Source: Gammaproteobacteria bacterium (GTDB lineage Bacteria; Pseudomonadota; Gammaproteobacteria; Burkholderiales; Sulfuricellaceae). Taken from it: a stretch of 64,000 nt of DNA. Below, piece by piece: positions 37,803 through 45,335 of the stretch; position 1 is the first letter of the stretch, and each line of letters opens with the position of its first letter. Under the pieces are notes generated by a model that made no database searches, had not been told where the DNA came from, and worked only from the letters and a program-made list of their open reading frames with translations. Position numbers and translations under genes: made by a program. The stretch is from NCBI GenBank assembly GCA_018823025.1, contig JAHJJI010000138.1:1-64000 (forward strand), in the 5' to 3' direction.

Positions 37803-38022
37803 GCACTCCAAGTGCCACATAAAATACCGTGCTTGCGTTTTTTATTGGCTTATCGAATGACGTTTTCATCTCATGATAAGCGCTCGCCAACCCAGCGCTT
37901 GTAGCACCTGGCAGAAGATTTTCAATTTGTTCATTTAAGGCTTTGTACTTAATTTTTTGTTTTTCTTCAAAGTCACTTAATACCTTTGTTCTCACATCCA
38001 ATTCGCTGGCGAGGCCTGTCAC
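37690..38022 (-). pseudogene. Remnant of a coiled-coil membrane protein gene
   Basis: 110 residues: a charged helical part (FEEKQKIKYKALNEQIENLL), then a membrane helix (TVFYVALGVLMVGSILLAID), then a tail whose last ~17 codons are the antisense of the integrase gene. The junction with integrase sequence is near 37740, so the 3' end is truncated. The 5' end is unclear: upstream to ~38140 another frame on the same strand reads ELEDGREKRTELALLHAIQ and GCLHVARHFLERSDRPRQR, which looks coding but has no identity I can name. Both pieces are probably debris of a central deletion. Confidence 0.5.
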
Positions 38023-38121
38023 TACGTTCCAGAAAATGGCGGGCTACGTGCAGACATCCTATGGAGCCGGCCTGAATGGCGTGCAGCAATGCCAGTTCAG
38101 TGCGTTTTTCCCGCCCATCTT

Positions 38122-39102
38122 CTAACTCCCCCTGGCTAGCGGCGGGGTTGGTAGTTTATTAACTTTTCTCGTCAGCAGGATGGTAGTTGCTAAAAGCGGC
38201 CTCGAAGAGCTGCCCTCGGGGCCTTCGCTGGCTGATACAAAACGCGCGCCACGCATGCGCGCGATGTCGTTCCTGACCTTATCACCTTCCTTGAGAAGAA
38301 AGGTGCTGAACTCGGCCTGCTGTCCGTAATCGTTGAACAGTTCAAGGAGTACTTCGACGAAAGTTGATTTGCCGTTAGCGCCATTACCATGGAGCAGGAA
38401 AAAGCATTGCTCGTCGGTTAGCCCTGTCAGACTGTAACCTACGACACGTTGCAGGAATAGGTCAAAGTCTTTGTCGCTGCTGGTGATTTCGTCGATGAAT
38501 TGCTCCCAGCGGGGAGCAGGTTCGTTGAGGCCTTTGTATTGAACTGGGGCCATCTTGGTCATCCGGTCGTCGCGGTCAAAATTGCGCAGTTGCCCGGTTT
38601 TCAGGTCAATGGTGCCATCAAGGCAGTTCAGGAGCATATGCCCCTGGTCAAGTTCCTCATGGGAGATAGGGATGCCGGGTTCCGTTTCCGCTAGCTTGAT
38701 ACTGGCTTGGATGCGCTGGAGGCTTTCACTGCGGCGGGAGTGCTTGATGAGTTCTTCGGCCTCCGCCTTCAGTTCGCTGCTGACGGCTTTGTTCGTGGTG
38801 CTGGCAGCCTGTGTTAAAAGGTTAGCCGCTTCCTTCAGAATGTCGCGGCAATTCGCCTTGGCGAGACGCATGACATCGCCGGTCTCGTCCTCCGTCCAGC
38901 GCTTGTCGTTCCAGGACAGCCAGATGCCGAGCTTGCTTACCCAGTGCAAGTTTTTGCCATAGGACGCAACCAAACGTTGTGCGTTGCCATAGTCGGTGCA
39001 TGGAATGGTCGCGGGTGGGGTAGTGGGAATGCTGCTCAATGCCGGGGAGGGAGATGGCGTTGCCGTTGCCGTAAGAGTTGGAGTGGTAGAGGCCATTAGC
39101 AA
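38122..39102 (-). pseudogene. P4-family phage primase/helicase, C-terminal part missing
   Basis: 326 residues. After an S/T/P-rich opening, the D5_N-type domain (residues ~40-215) leads to the superfamily-3 helicase Walker A, FFLLHGNGANGKSTFVEVLLEL, followed by FSTFLLKEGDKVRNDIARMRGARFVSASEGPEG. Family members go on for over 150 more residues (Walker B, motif C, D5 tail), but here the frame changes to unrelated sequence (SSSRPLLATTILLTRKVN...) and stops at 38122. A one-base shift near 38215 would restore only about 20 more residues, so both a frameshift and a deletion are possible. It overlaps the preceding alpA-like gene by 7 bp (operon). In P4 the alpha protein with this module starts replication of the satellite. 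Confidence 0.8.
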
Positions 39103-39464
39103 AACCCCCTCAAGGAAACTTCCTGCTGACGTTCTAATTGCTCCCGTTTCGTGGGACGCCCACGACGCTTTGCTGCGGGTTGGGAGAGTTTTACAACATT
39201 GGAAGGTTTTCCGGCTACAGAAGTAGGCGCCTGCTCATTCTTTGAGTTTGACCCATACACGATGGGCAGGCCGTTAATCCAGTTGTCCACGTCTCGCGAC
39301 GAAAACAGGATGTTATTGATGCCGGGGATTTGTTTTCTTGGAGGGAGTTTCTTGGTTTTCTCCGAGTCGGAGAGCATGTTCCGGATGGTGCCAGGCGCAA
39401 GCCCGATAACATTGGAGAGTTGTTCTACATTGAGTAGGCGAATGCCTGAATATTGTGAATCCAC
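39096..39464 (-). CDS. AlpA-like HTH regulator of the element
   Basis: A 122-residue protein whose first ~65 residues fit a MerR-like winged helix of the AlpA/excisionase type: LLNVEQLSNVIGLAPGTIRNMLS, PPRKQIPGINNILFSSRDVDNWING. The C-terminal part is basic (AAKRRGRPTKREQLERQ) and resembles an AT-hook. AlpA-like proteins activate or repress satellite and island genes and may promote excision. It is the first gene after the structured leader and is coupled to the primase. The frame is intact. Confidence 0.75.
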   Translation of the reverse strand: MDSQYSGIRLLNVEQLSNVIGLAPGTIRNMLSDSEKTKKLPPRKQIPGINNILFSSRDVDNWINGLPIVYGSNSKNEQAPTSVAGKPSNVVKLSQPAAKRRGRPTKREQLERQQEVSLRGFC

Positions 39465-39539
39465 GTGTAAATACCTCTAGGAGGCTCGTCGATATCAATA
39501 ACATCGACGGGCAAGCTAGGTGGGATACGTGGAAAACAA

Positions 39540-39867
39540 TGTTTTATATGTGTGGCGCCTTGTGACACGGGGGTGTGGTGCTTGCGGTAGCTCCCCCACC
39601 ATGAACCTCGTTAAGGTTCCGGGTAGCCCCACACAGCAGTCTATCCCGTCGCGGTTGCGTTGCGCTTCCTTCTCACAATCAGCCTAAGCTGATGGGGGTC
39701 GCCTTGTCACAACGCACCGGTCTGAGCGCTCCTCTTGGACTACGAGGTCTTTCCAATGAGTGACGATGCTCTGCCACTCCGCTCATTCCAGCCCACAACT
39801 ATTGCATCGAATGTTGAGCATGCTAGCACTGTGAAATGTGCTTGACAAGCCCCCACGATTTTTGATG
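39540..39867 (-). ncRNA. Candidate P4 CI / P1 C4-type antisense RNA in the leader
   Basis: No gene fits 39465-40039. The minus-strand transcript has three or more stem-loops (ATCAGC-4nt-GCTGAT at 39678-39693; GAACCT-5nt-AGGTTC at 39603-39619; CCTC/GAGG at 39731-39747). A central segment, read on the minus strand as GACAAG (39708-39703), GCGA, CCCCCAT (39698-39692), is complementary to GTGGGGG plus CTTGTC (39856-39844) at the leader 5' end, 12 Watson-Crick pairs and one G-U with a GCGA bulge. The CCCCCATC part also pairs with GGTGGGGG (39600-39593) further downstream. An antisense element flanked by two targets is the P4 seqA-seqB-seqC or C4 layout. The RNA ends given are approximate. The identity is inferred, not tested. 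Confidence 0.55.
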
Positions 39868-39873
39868 GAAAAG

Positions 39874-39879
39874 ATTATA
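39874..39879 (-). promoter_or_regulatory. Putative promoter -10 of the element leader
   Basis: A perfect TATAAT on the minus strand, preceded by TGGG. Transcription would start near 39867, about 10 nt before the GTGGGGG segment and 400 nt before the AlpA-like gene. No good -35 is seen; the double TTGCCGCAAT site lies just upstream (39903-39923) and could be an operator. Confidence 0.5.
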
Positions 39880-39902
39880 CCCAGTGATAAGAGGGAAGAT
39901 GT

Positions 39903-39923
39903 TTGCCGCAATCTTGCCGCAAT
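39903..39923. repeat. Paired TTGCCGCAAT sites, right end of the element
   Basis: TTGCCGCAATCTTGCCGCAAT, identical at 20 of 21 positions to 36677-36697, in the same orientation. It lies about 117 bp inside attR and just upstream of the leader promoter. Confidence 0.7.
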
Positions 39924-40039
39924 TCATTTCGTTATGATGTGATTTGTAATGATACTTAGTGAGAGCGATAACAATATAACATATTGTTTGTACATATATT
40001 TTATATGCAATGCCATATTTGACAGGGGAAAGAAATAAA

Positions 40040-40085
40040 ACTCATAATCCTTTGGTCCTCGGTTCAAGTCCGAGCGGGCCCACCA
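40040..40085 (+). repeat. attR (duplicate of tRNA-Ile2 3' half)
   Basis: Copy of the tRNA 3' half from the anticodon loop through CCA. It lacks a 5' half, so it is no tRNA gene. Its T stem reads CTCGG/CCGAG against CACGG/CCGTG in the active gene. By the logic of integration this is the original chromosomal 3' end. Confidence 0.9.
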
Positions 40086-40098
40086 TAAAAATGCAATA

Positions 40099-40127
40099 GG
40101 TCACTCTTCGGGTGGCCTTTTTGCTTT
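40099..40127 (+). terminator. Terminator beyond attR
   Basis: AGGTCAC pairs with GTGGCCT (one G-T pair) around TCTTCGG, followed by TTTTTGCTTTT. It is the probable original terminator of the rpoD-tRNA transcript and is similar to the one at 36637. Confidence 0.75.
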
Positions 40128-40489
40128 TCTGGGGGGCTGTAGGCGCTGTGTAGGTTTTTTCAAACAGTGCAAGTTTAAGCCTGAACCTGAAGGCCTGTTC
40201 CATCTCTTGTGGGGAGTGATTGATTTGGGTTGGTATGATTCTGTAGCGACTACTGACTTAAAATAATAGCCAAGTAAATTAGTCTGGTATAAAATATGAC
40301 TTACTTGGTTAAGTATTGTTGATTTTTTTAACCCAGAAAATGGATTGCATCCAGTGGAGAAATTGCTTGTTGGGGGCATAGTTAAATCAATCGCTCTACT
40401 CTTTGTCTTTGGCAATACTGTATTCAAACATTATCCTGAAAACGGAATCATTCTTTGAATTACTGTTAAAAACAGAAAGGAAAAATGCT
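40128..40489. other. Intergenic region between attR and mscL
   Basis: About 360 bp, visibly A+T-rich toward mscL. A minus-strand open frame through 40101-40427 has no domain, odd composition and no ribosome site. I see no other structure here. Confidence 0.4.
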
Positions 40490-40888
40490 ATGGGTATGAT
40501 GCAGGATTTTAAGGCGTTTGCAGTTAGAGGGAATGTCGTTGACATGGCCGTTGGTGTTATTGTTGGAGCGGCGTTTGGGAAAATTGTTTCATCCTTTGTT
40601 GCCGACGTAGTCATGCCACCAATAGGAGTTCTTTTAGGTGGGGTTAATTTTTCCGATCTTGCAGTCACCATAAAAGAAGCAGCGGATAAATCACCCGCGG
40701 TTATCATAGCCTATGGGAAATTCGCCCAGACGGTTATCGACTTTACCATTATTGCATTTGTGATTTTTATGGCTGTTCGGTTTATAACCTCACTTAAGAA
40801 AAAAGAAGAAGCCGCTCCTGCGGCCCCGGCGGCTCCGTCAGCAGAGGAGGTTCTGCTTACAGAAATCCGAGATTTACTTAAGAAATAA
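40490..40888 (+). CDS. mscL: Large-conductance mechanosensitive channel
   Basis: MscL opens under membrane tension and releases solutes in osmotic downshock. The 132-residue protein has the N-terminal helix ([33 protein letters not shown]), first transmembrane helix, periplasmic loop, second helix ([19 protein letters not shown]) and the cytoplasmic bundle helix ([16 protein letters not shown]) after an Ala/Pro linker. ATG 40490 has AAAGGA upstream. The link to trehalose genes further on is only thematic (osmotic stress). Confidence 0.96.
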   Translation: MGMMQDFKAFAVRGNVVDMAVGVIVGAAFGKIVSSFVADVVMPPIGVLLGGVNFSDLAVTIKEAADKSPAVIIAYGKFAQTVIDFTIIAFVIFMAVRFITSLKKKEEAAPAAPAAPSAEEVLLTEIRDLLKK

Positions 40889-41002
40889 TCGGTTACTAAC
40901 GAACGAATCTAATAACAGTTCGTTCAATGGGCGGCGACTTGCCGTCACGAGCTTGATTGAAATGTTGGATATTCAGGCCAAAGGCTACCAAGGAGATAGA
41001 CA

Positions 41003-41815
41003 ATGTTGCTACATCACTTTGTTCGTAGAGTTATTGTTGCATTCGTTGCACTGGCTATTACCTCGGTCAACGCCTTTGATCTGGGAGACTTGGTCAACAA
41101 AGACACGCTAAATAAATTGGGCGACGCTATACCACAGAACGCTGCGCCCGCCACCCCTGCGGTACAGCAACCCACTCCCGTGTCATCGGCCGGCTTGGCT
41201 AGTTTTAGCAACAAAGACCAAGTGGGCAGCCTGAAGCAAGCGCTCACGCAAGGCGCGGAAACAGCTGTTGCCAGCCTCGCCAAAGAAAATGGCTTTCTGG
41301 GTAACGATAAAGTACGCATCCCGCTTCCTGAAAGCCTGCAAAAAGCGGATAGCCTGCTGCGAAAATTCGGCATGGGTAGCTACGCGGACGACCTGACTAC
41401 ATCGATGAATCGCGCCGCCGAGGCTGCTGTGCCGGAAGCAAAGATCCTGCTGACAGGCGCAGTGAAGAAAATGACGGTAGAAGATGCCAAGGGAATTTTG
41501 ACTGGTGGCAACGACGCGGCCACCCAATATTTCCGCAAAAACACAGAAGCCGCGCTGGCTGAAAAATTCAAGCCCATCGTGAACAAGTCGATGAAGAAAG
41601 TGAAGTTGGCTGAGAAATATGACCAATTCGCTGGCAAAGGTGCAAAACTGGGTTTGGTAGACGAGCGTGACACCAAACTAGATGATTACATCACCCGAAA
41701 AGCCATGGATGGCCTGTTTCTGATGATGGCCGAACAAGAAAAAGCAATCCGCGAGAACCCCTTGCAAGCCACTGGTGCGCTGGCGCAGAAGGTTTTTTCT
41801 GCGATCAAGTTCTGA
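41003..41815 (+). CDS. DUF4197 exported protein
   Basis: A 270-residue protein with a signal peptide (about residues 1-24: RRVIVAFVALAITSVNAF) and a mainly helical exported domain that fits DUF4197: SLKQALTQGAETAVASL, VRIPLPESLQKADSLLRKFGMG, KMTVEDAKGILTGGNDAATQYFRKNTE, and TRKAMDGLFLMMAEQEKAIRENP. Function of the family is unknown. It seems to be monocistronic. Confidence 0.85.
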   Translation: MLLHHFVRRVIVAFVALAITSVNAFDLGDLVNKDTLNKLGDAIPQNAAPATPAVQQPTPVSSAGLASFSNKDQVGSLKQALTQGAETAVASLAKENGFLGNDKVRIPLPESLQKADSLLRKFGMGSYADDLTTSMNRAAEAAVPEAKILLTGAVKKMTVEDAKGILTGGNDAATQYFRKNTEAALAEKFKPIVNKSMKKVKLAEKYDQFAGKGAKLGLVDERDTKLDDYITRKAMDGLFLMMAEQEKAIRENPLQATGALAQKVFSAIKF

Positions 41816-42584
41816 GGCGTCCGCGCCTTATCGTTGAAACAAGGGTTTCTATGTATTCCAATTTAAAATTAACAGAATTCCGAGATTAATACCGGTTTGC
41901 TCTGATCACTCCCATCATTCGGTAGGATGCGATTCTGCCGTCGATCCTAATGTCCCCATAGTGCCAAGAAAGTCGTTCACCAGCTAGATTGAATTTTGAC
42001 ATTCAAATGAAACCATGGAACGATGGTGGTTATTGTGTGGCTAATCAAAAGCATCCAACACAGATGATCAATGGGTTTCACTAGAAAGAGTGTGCGCATC
42101 ATGCATAGAAATTCCACGCTACCCGTCTACAGGGTGGAGTTTATCCCCGCTGAACGTAGATTGATTGAAAGGTGTAGCGCGCTACAACGCCTCAAGGAAC
42201 GCCTCCCATCCGGTGAGCGCAGGACATCGCCGGGACGCCGCGAGGACGATAGGAAAGCGTGCGCCTGATATTGCGCGGGGCTTTCCCCTGTAACTCAGTA
42301 GCAAACCGTAGCTCGAATTCCCCCTGTGCATAGCGCGTACAGTTTCTTTTTTTGATGCTGTAGGGAAACGTTCGAATTTCTCTCGCGGGGGCGATAGTGG
42401 CCTGTCGTATGTGGTCGAGACAGTGTAACTACTTCGTGAATTTGGTGCGTTGTAGCATGTTGATCCAATATCAATTTCGGAAATCGGATGGCCCTGTTGG
42501 CAATTGATAAAACCGATCCTGTATCCCCTCGCCTATCTCGCCCTTTAGAACTTCGGTCTCAATTTTCATTTTAATATTGAAACA
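41816..42584. other. Intergenic region before the GH77 gene, with one doubtful small ORF
   Basis: About 770 bp. A 65-codon frame at 42071-42268 (arginine-rich, ending ERRTSPGRREDDRKACA; possible start ATG 42101) has no clear ribosome site and no recognisable domain. The rest has no tRNA, repeat or terminator that I can support. Confidence 0.4.
42071..42268 (+). CDS. Doubtful small basic protein
   Basis: Up to 65 residues, 13 or more arginines, no membrane segment and no domain that I recognise. It stands alone in a large gap. Composition in the frame is plausible for coding, but length and lack of a clear ribosome site make it uncertain. Confidence 0.2.
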   Translation: MGFTRKSVRIMHRNSTLPVYRVEFIPAERRLIERCSALQRLKERLPSGERRTSPGRREDDRKACA

Positions 42585-44549
42585 ATGCCTACGAATCACA
42601 CACTCAAGGAACTTCAGATGCTCGACTCGCCGGGAACGGCGCGCCTCACGCCCGCCCTCGACCCCGATCTCGTCGAGGCGCTAAGGCTGCTGGACAAATC
42701 GGACTTTCTGCTGGCGGTGCACGATGCGAGCTTTCCAGGTGTGGAAGGTGAAGATGCCGGGAGAGGCAGTCCTTACGGCGCGGGCGGCCTGGCACTGGCC
42801 CGGTTCGCCCGTTCTTTGGGTTTTACCGGCCTGCAATTGGGTCCCCAGGGGCAGACCTCCCCGGTTAATCACTCTCCTTATGATGGCACCATATTCTCCC
42901 GTAACATCTTTTCCCTGGACCTGAAGGCCCTTGCCCGCGATTCCGAGTGGGGTGGCCTGCTGGGTGAGGATGCCTGGCTAGAGGCGGTGGCCGGCAACCC
43001 CCGCCCCGACGGGAACAGGGTGGCCAGCGCCTACACCTTCGACGCCTATGCAAAAGCGGTGGAGGATATCCATCAGCGCTTCGATGCGGCTCGGCAGCGG
43101 CGCGAACCCGCCGCCCTTCAGCTTGACACCGCGCTCGCTGCCTTCTGGCAGGAGAACCGTTGGCTGCGCGACGATGCGCTATACGAGGCCCTGAGCCTGG
43201 AGCACGGCCGGCTTCCGTGGCGGCAATGGCCGCAGGAAGGGGAGCGCGCCCAAGACCGCGTACTGCCCACTTCGACCACTGCGGACAGCGAGCAACGCAG
43301 GCAGATGCTGGAACAAAGACATGGTGGCCTGCTGGAGCGTTATGCACTGGTCCAGCTCATTCTGCTCGAACAGCACCGGACCTTCCGGAGCCAGATGCAG
43401 GCTTTGGGCCTCAAGATCTATGGTGACGTGCAGGTGGGATTGTCCCTGCGTGACGCCTGGAGCCAGCAAGCCTTGCTGCTTGGCGGCTATGTCATGGGCG
43501 CCCCACCCAGCCGCACCAATATCGATGGCCAGCCCTGGAACTATCCGGTGCTGGACCCGGCCCACTTTCTCAGCCCGGGAGGCGAGCCTGGCCCGGCGCT
43601 CATTTTCGTCGCCGAGCGCCTGGGAAAAATGCTGGCGGAGTTCGACGGGCTGCGTCTGGATCACCCTCACGGCCTGGTCTGCCCCTGGGTCTATCGGGCC
43701 GACGACCCCGATCCTTATCACGCGCTGCAGCGCGGGGCACGGCTGTTCTCCTCCCAGGACGACCATCCCGATCTCGCCCAGCATGCCATCGTGCAACCGG
43801 ATCAGCTCAACCAAGAGCGGCCTGCTTATGCCGACGATTGGGTGCGAGAACTGACACCTGAGCATGAGAGACGCTACGCTGTGTTGATGGACACACTCAT
43901 GGAGCAGGTGCACGTCCATGGCAGGCGCAAGGAGGATATCCTGTGCGAAGTGCTGTCCACCGAGACGCTGCCCCTCAGGCAGGTGCGCTTGCGGCATGGC
44001 TTGGGCCGCTTCCGTGTGACCCAGAAGGCCGATCTGGACGATCCCACAGATGTCTATCGCAGCGAGAACGCGCAGCCTCAGGATTGGGTCATGGTGGGCA
44101 ACCACGACACGCCGTCCATCTGGCGCCTGACGAAGGACTGGCAGGGGAAGGAGGAGGGACTAAAACAAGCGGCTTATCTCGCCCGCCGCCTGCGCCCTGA
44201 CGCCCCTGAACCACTGGCGTCTGCCTTGGCCGCTGACTACCGCAAACTGGCCCACGCCAAGGTGGCCGACCTCTTTCTGAGTCCCGCCCGCCACGTCATG
44301 TTGTTCTTCGCCGACCTGTTCGGGCTGGAGGAAACCTACAACGTGCCGGGCACGATGAATGAGGACAACTGGACCCTTCGGGTACCCCCGGACTTTGCCC
44401 GCCGCTATGAAGATGATCGGCGGCGAGGCGAGGCGCTCAACCTGCACGCGGTGCTGGCGCTGGCCCTGCGCGCGCGACCTGAGATCGCCCGCGCCAGGCC
44501 GGAACTCATTGCCCGACTGGAGGCGCGTGCGGGCTGGCGTATCGATTGA
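42585..44549 (+). CDS. malQ: 4-alpha-glucanotransferase (GH77), stand-alone
   Basis: MalQ moves alpha-1,4-glucan chains between maltodextrins. The 654-residue protein has the GH77 catalytic residues: nucleophile Asp in DGLRLDHPHGLVCPW (~355), acid/base Glu in DILCEVLSTETLPL (~453) and the third Asp in VGNHDTPSIW (~505). The N-terminal part shows LGFTGLQLGPQGQTSPVNHSPYDGTIFSRN, the substrate-loop region, with a Gly/Pro-rich opening. It is unlike the MalQ half of the 52.4-57.5 kb fusion, which has canonical GED and VSTHD motifs, so the two are not recent duplicates. It is 8 kb away and on the other strand from the glucan operon. ATG 42585 or 42618. Confidence 0.88.
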   Translation: MPTNHTLKELQMLDSPGTARLTPALDPDLVEALRLLDKSDFLLAVHDASFPGVEGEDAGRGSPYGAGGLALARFARSLGFTGLQLGPQGQTSPVNHSPYDGTIFSRNIFSLDLKALARDSEWGGLLGEDAWLEAVAGNPRPDGNRVASAYTFDAYAKAVEDIHQRFDAARQRREPAALQLDTALAAFWQENRWLRDDALYEALSLEHGRLPWRQWPQEGERAQDRVLPTSTTADSEQRRQMLEQRHGGLLERYALVQLILLEQHRTFRSQMQALGLKIYGDVQVGLSLRDAWSQQALLLGGYVMGAPPSRTNIDGQPWNYPVLDPAHFLSPGGEPGPALIFVAERLGKMLAEFDGLRLDHPHGLVCPWVYRADDPDPYHALQRGARLFSSQDDHPDLAQHAIVQPDQLNQERPAYADDWVRELTPEHERRYAVLMDTLMEQVHVHGRRKEDILCEVLSTETLPLRQVRLRHGLGRFRVTQKADLDDPTDVYRSENAQPQDWVMVGNHDTPSIWRLTKDWQGKEEGLKQAAYLARRLRPDAPEPLASALAADYRKLAHAKVADLFLSPARHVMLFFADLFGLEETYNVPGTMNEDNWTLRVPPDFARRYEDDRRRGEALNLHAVLALALRARPEIARARPELIARLEARAGWRID

Positions 44550-44711
44550 TCAGGCGAGGCCTTTGGCCGTGTGCGTCAGTCGGACAGTCAATAACAGGAC
44601 AGCGGGGACAGGACGATTGCATCCTTTTCCGCCACGATGCGCTCGTTCGTGCAGAGATCCTTCCTGCCATCCTGCAGGAAGAAACCGTGCAACCTTAAGG
44701 AAGCTCTGAAC

Positions 44712-44785
44712 AAGTCCGTCACACCGGCGAAAGCCGGTGTCCAGCGCATTGAAAATACTGGATTCCGGCTTTCGCCGGAATGACA
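44712..44785. repeat. REP-like hairpin element (CCGGCTTTCGCCGG type)
   Basis: CCGGCGAAAGCCGG at one side and GATTCCGGCTTTCGCCGGAATGAC at the other form two short palindromic stems with a 20-nt spacer. This motif is a widespread dispersed repeat in beta- and gammaproteobacteria. It stands between malQ and the discoidin-like gene. Confidence 0.75.
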
Positions 44786-44837
44786 AATCGGGATTTTTTC
44801 AGCGGTTCCTTGACGCGTCGACCGGAATCGTCAGCGG

Positions 44838-45335
44838 TTACATCTGGAATGCGATGTGGTTCAGTTTTGCCAGGCAGTTAAGGTTTCCCTTGTCCGGTTT
44901 AATGGTCATTTTCAGGTCTGTAATTTGAGGAAGATCCAGTTTCAGTTCCTCTCTTTGAAATGTGCTTCCGTTCGGACTGAAATTGTATTCGTGCCGAAGG
45001 ATTTCCCGGAAGTGGGCGCCGGAATCGGTGGATACCTCAAAACAGACTTCCTGCGTGCGGGCTATTTCCTGTTCCTCGATTTCATAAATGATGCCGGTAA
45101 TGTTCTGGGGCGCATCAAATTTAAAAATCAGACTCTGCGGTCCCGTGGATCCCGCCACCCATTGCGAGCTACCCGGCCCCGTGCTGCCGTCAACGACATT
45201 GTCCAGAGGGGAGTTTTCGGATTCAGAGGTGGCGATAACCTCCGCGTGCTGGATGATGTCGATGGTGTTCGCAGAAGCATGCATGGCTGTCCCTGTTGCG
45301 GACGGCATGATTTTTTTCCTTAATTTTTCGTGCAT
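44838..45335 (-). CDS. F5/8 type C (discoidin-like) domain protein
   Basis: A 165-residue protein that is nearly a single discoidin-type beta sandwich: NVVDGSTGPGSSQWVAGSTG (the calcium-loop and SxW region), SLIFKFDAPQNITGIIYEIEE, CFEVSTDSGAHFREIL, and the closing DLKMTIKPDKGN. Such domains bind sugars or other surfaces. There is no signal peptide or membrane helix, so it looks cytoplasmic. ATG 45335 has AAGGAGAAG upstream. It stands alone on the minus strand beside malQ; a link to glucan metabolism is possible but not shown. Confidence 0.72.
   Translation of the reverse strand: MHEKLRKKIMPSATGTAMHASANTIDIIQHAEVIATSESENSPLDNVVDGSTGPGSSQWVAGSTGPQSLIFKFDAPQNITGIIYEIEEQEIARTQEVCFEVSTDSGAHFREILRHEYNFSPNGSTFQREELKLDLPQITDLKMTIKPDKGNLNCLAKLNHIAFQM

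Larger units (their letters stand above)
36575..40085. mobile_element. Decayed P4-like mini integrative element in tRNA-Ile2
   Basis: The element is bounded by 46-bp copies of the tRNA 3' end (attL 36575-36620 and attR 40040-40085), 44 of 46 bases identical. Its length is about 3.5 kb. It carries, from left to right, a 3'-truncated tyrosine integrase, a remnant membrane-protein gene, a truncated P4-family primase/helicase, an AlpA-like HTH gene and a structured leader with its own promoter. The first three genes are cut by deletion or rearrangement, so the element is probably not mobile alone. A+T content by eye is higher than in the flanking core genes, in line with transfer. The layout (integrase at one end, primase in opposite orientation, regulatory RNA leader) is that of P4-type satellites. 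Confidence 0.88.

Noticed and set aside
37943-38125. 60-codon plus-strand frame (SYGAGLNGVQQCQFSAFFPPIF at its end)
   Set aside because: It covers the reverse of two better minus-strand frames in the deletion scar and has no start signal.
40101-40427. 108-codon minus-strand frame beside attR
   Set aside because: No ribosome site or domain, and it runs through the terminator; probably chance in A+T-rich DNA.
44550-44786. Minus-strand frame starting MSFRRKPESS
   Set aside because: It is the translation of the REP-like repeat; such frames recur wherever the repeat occurs.
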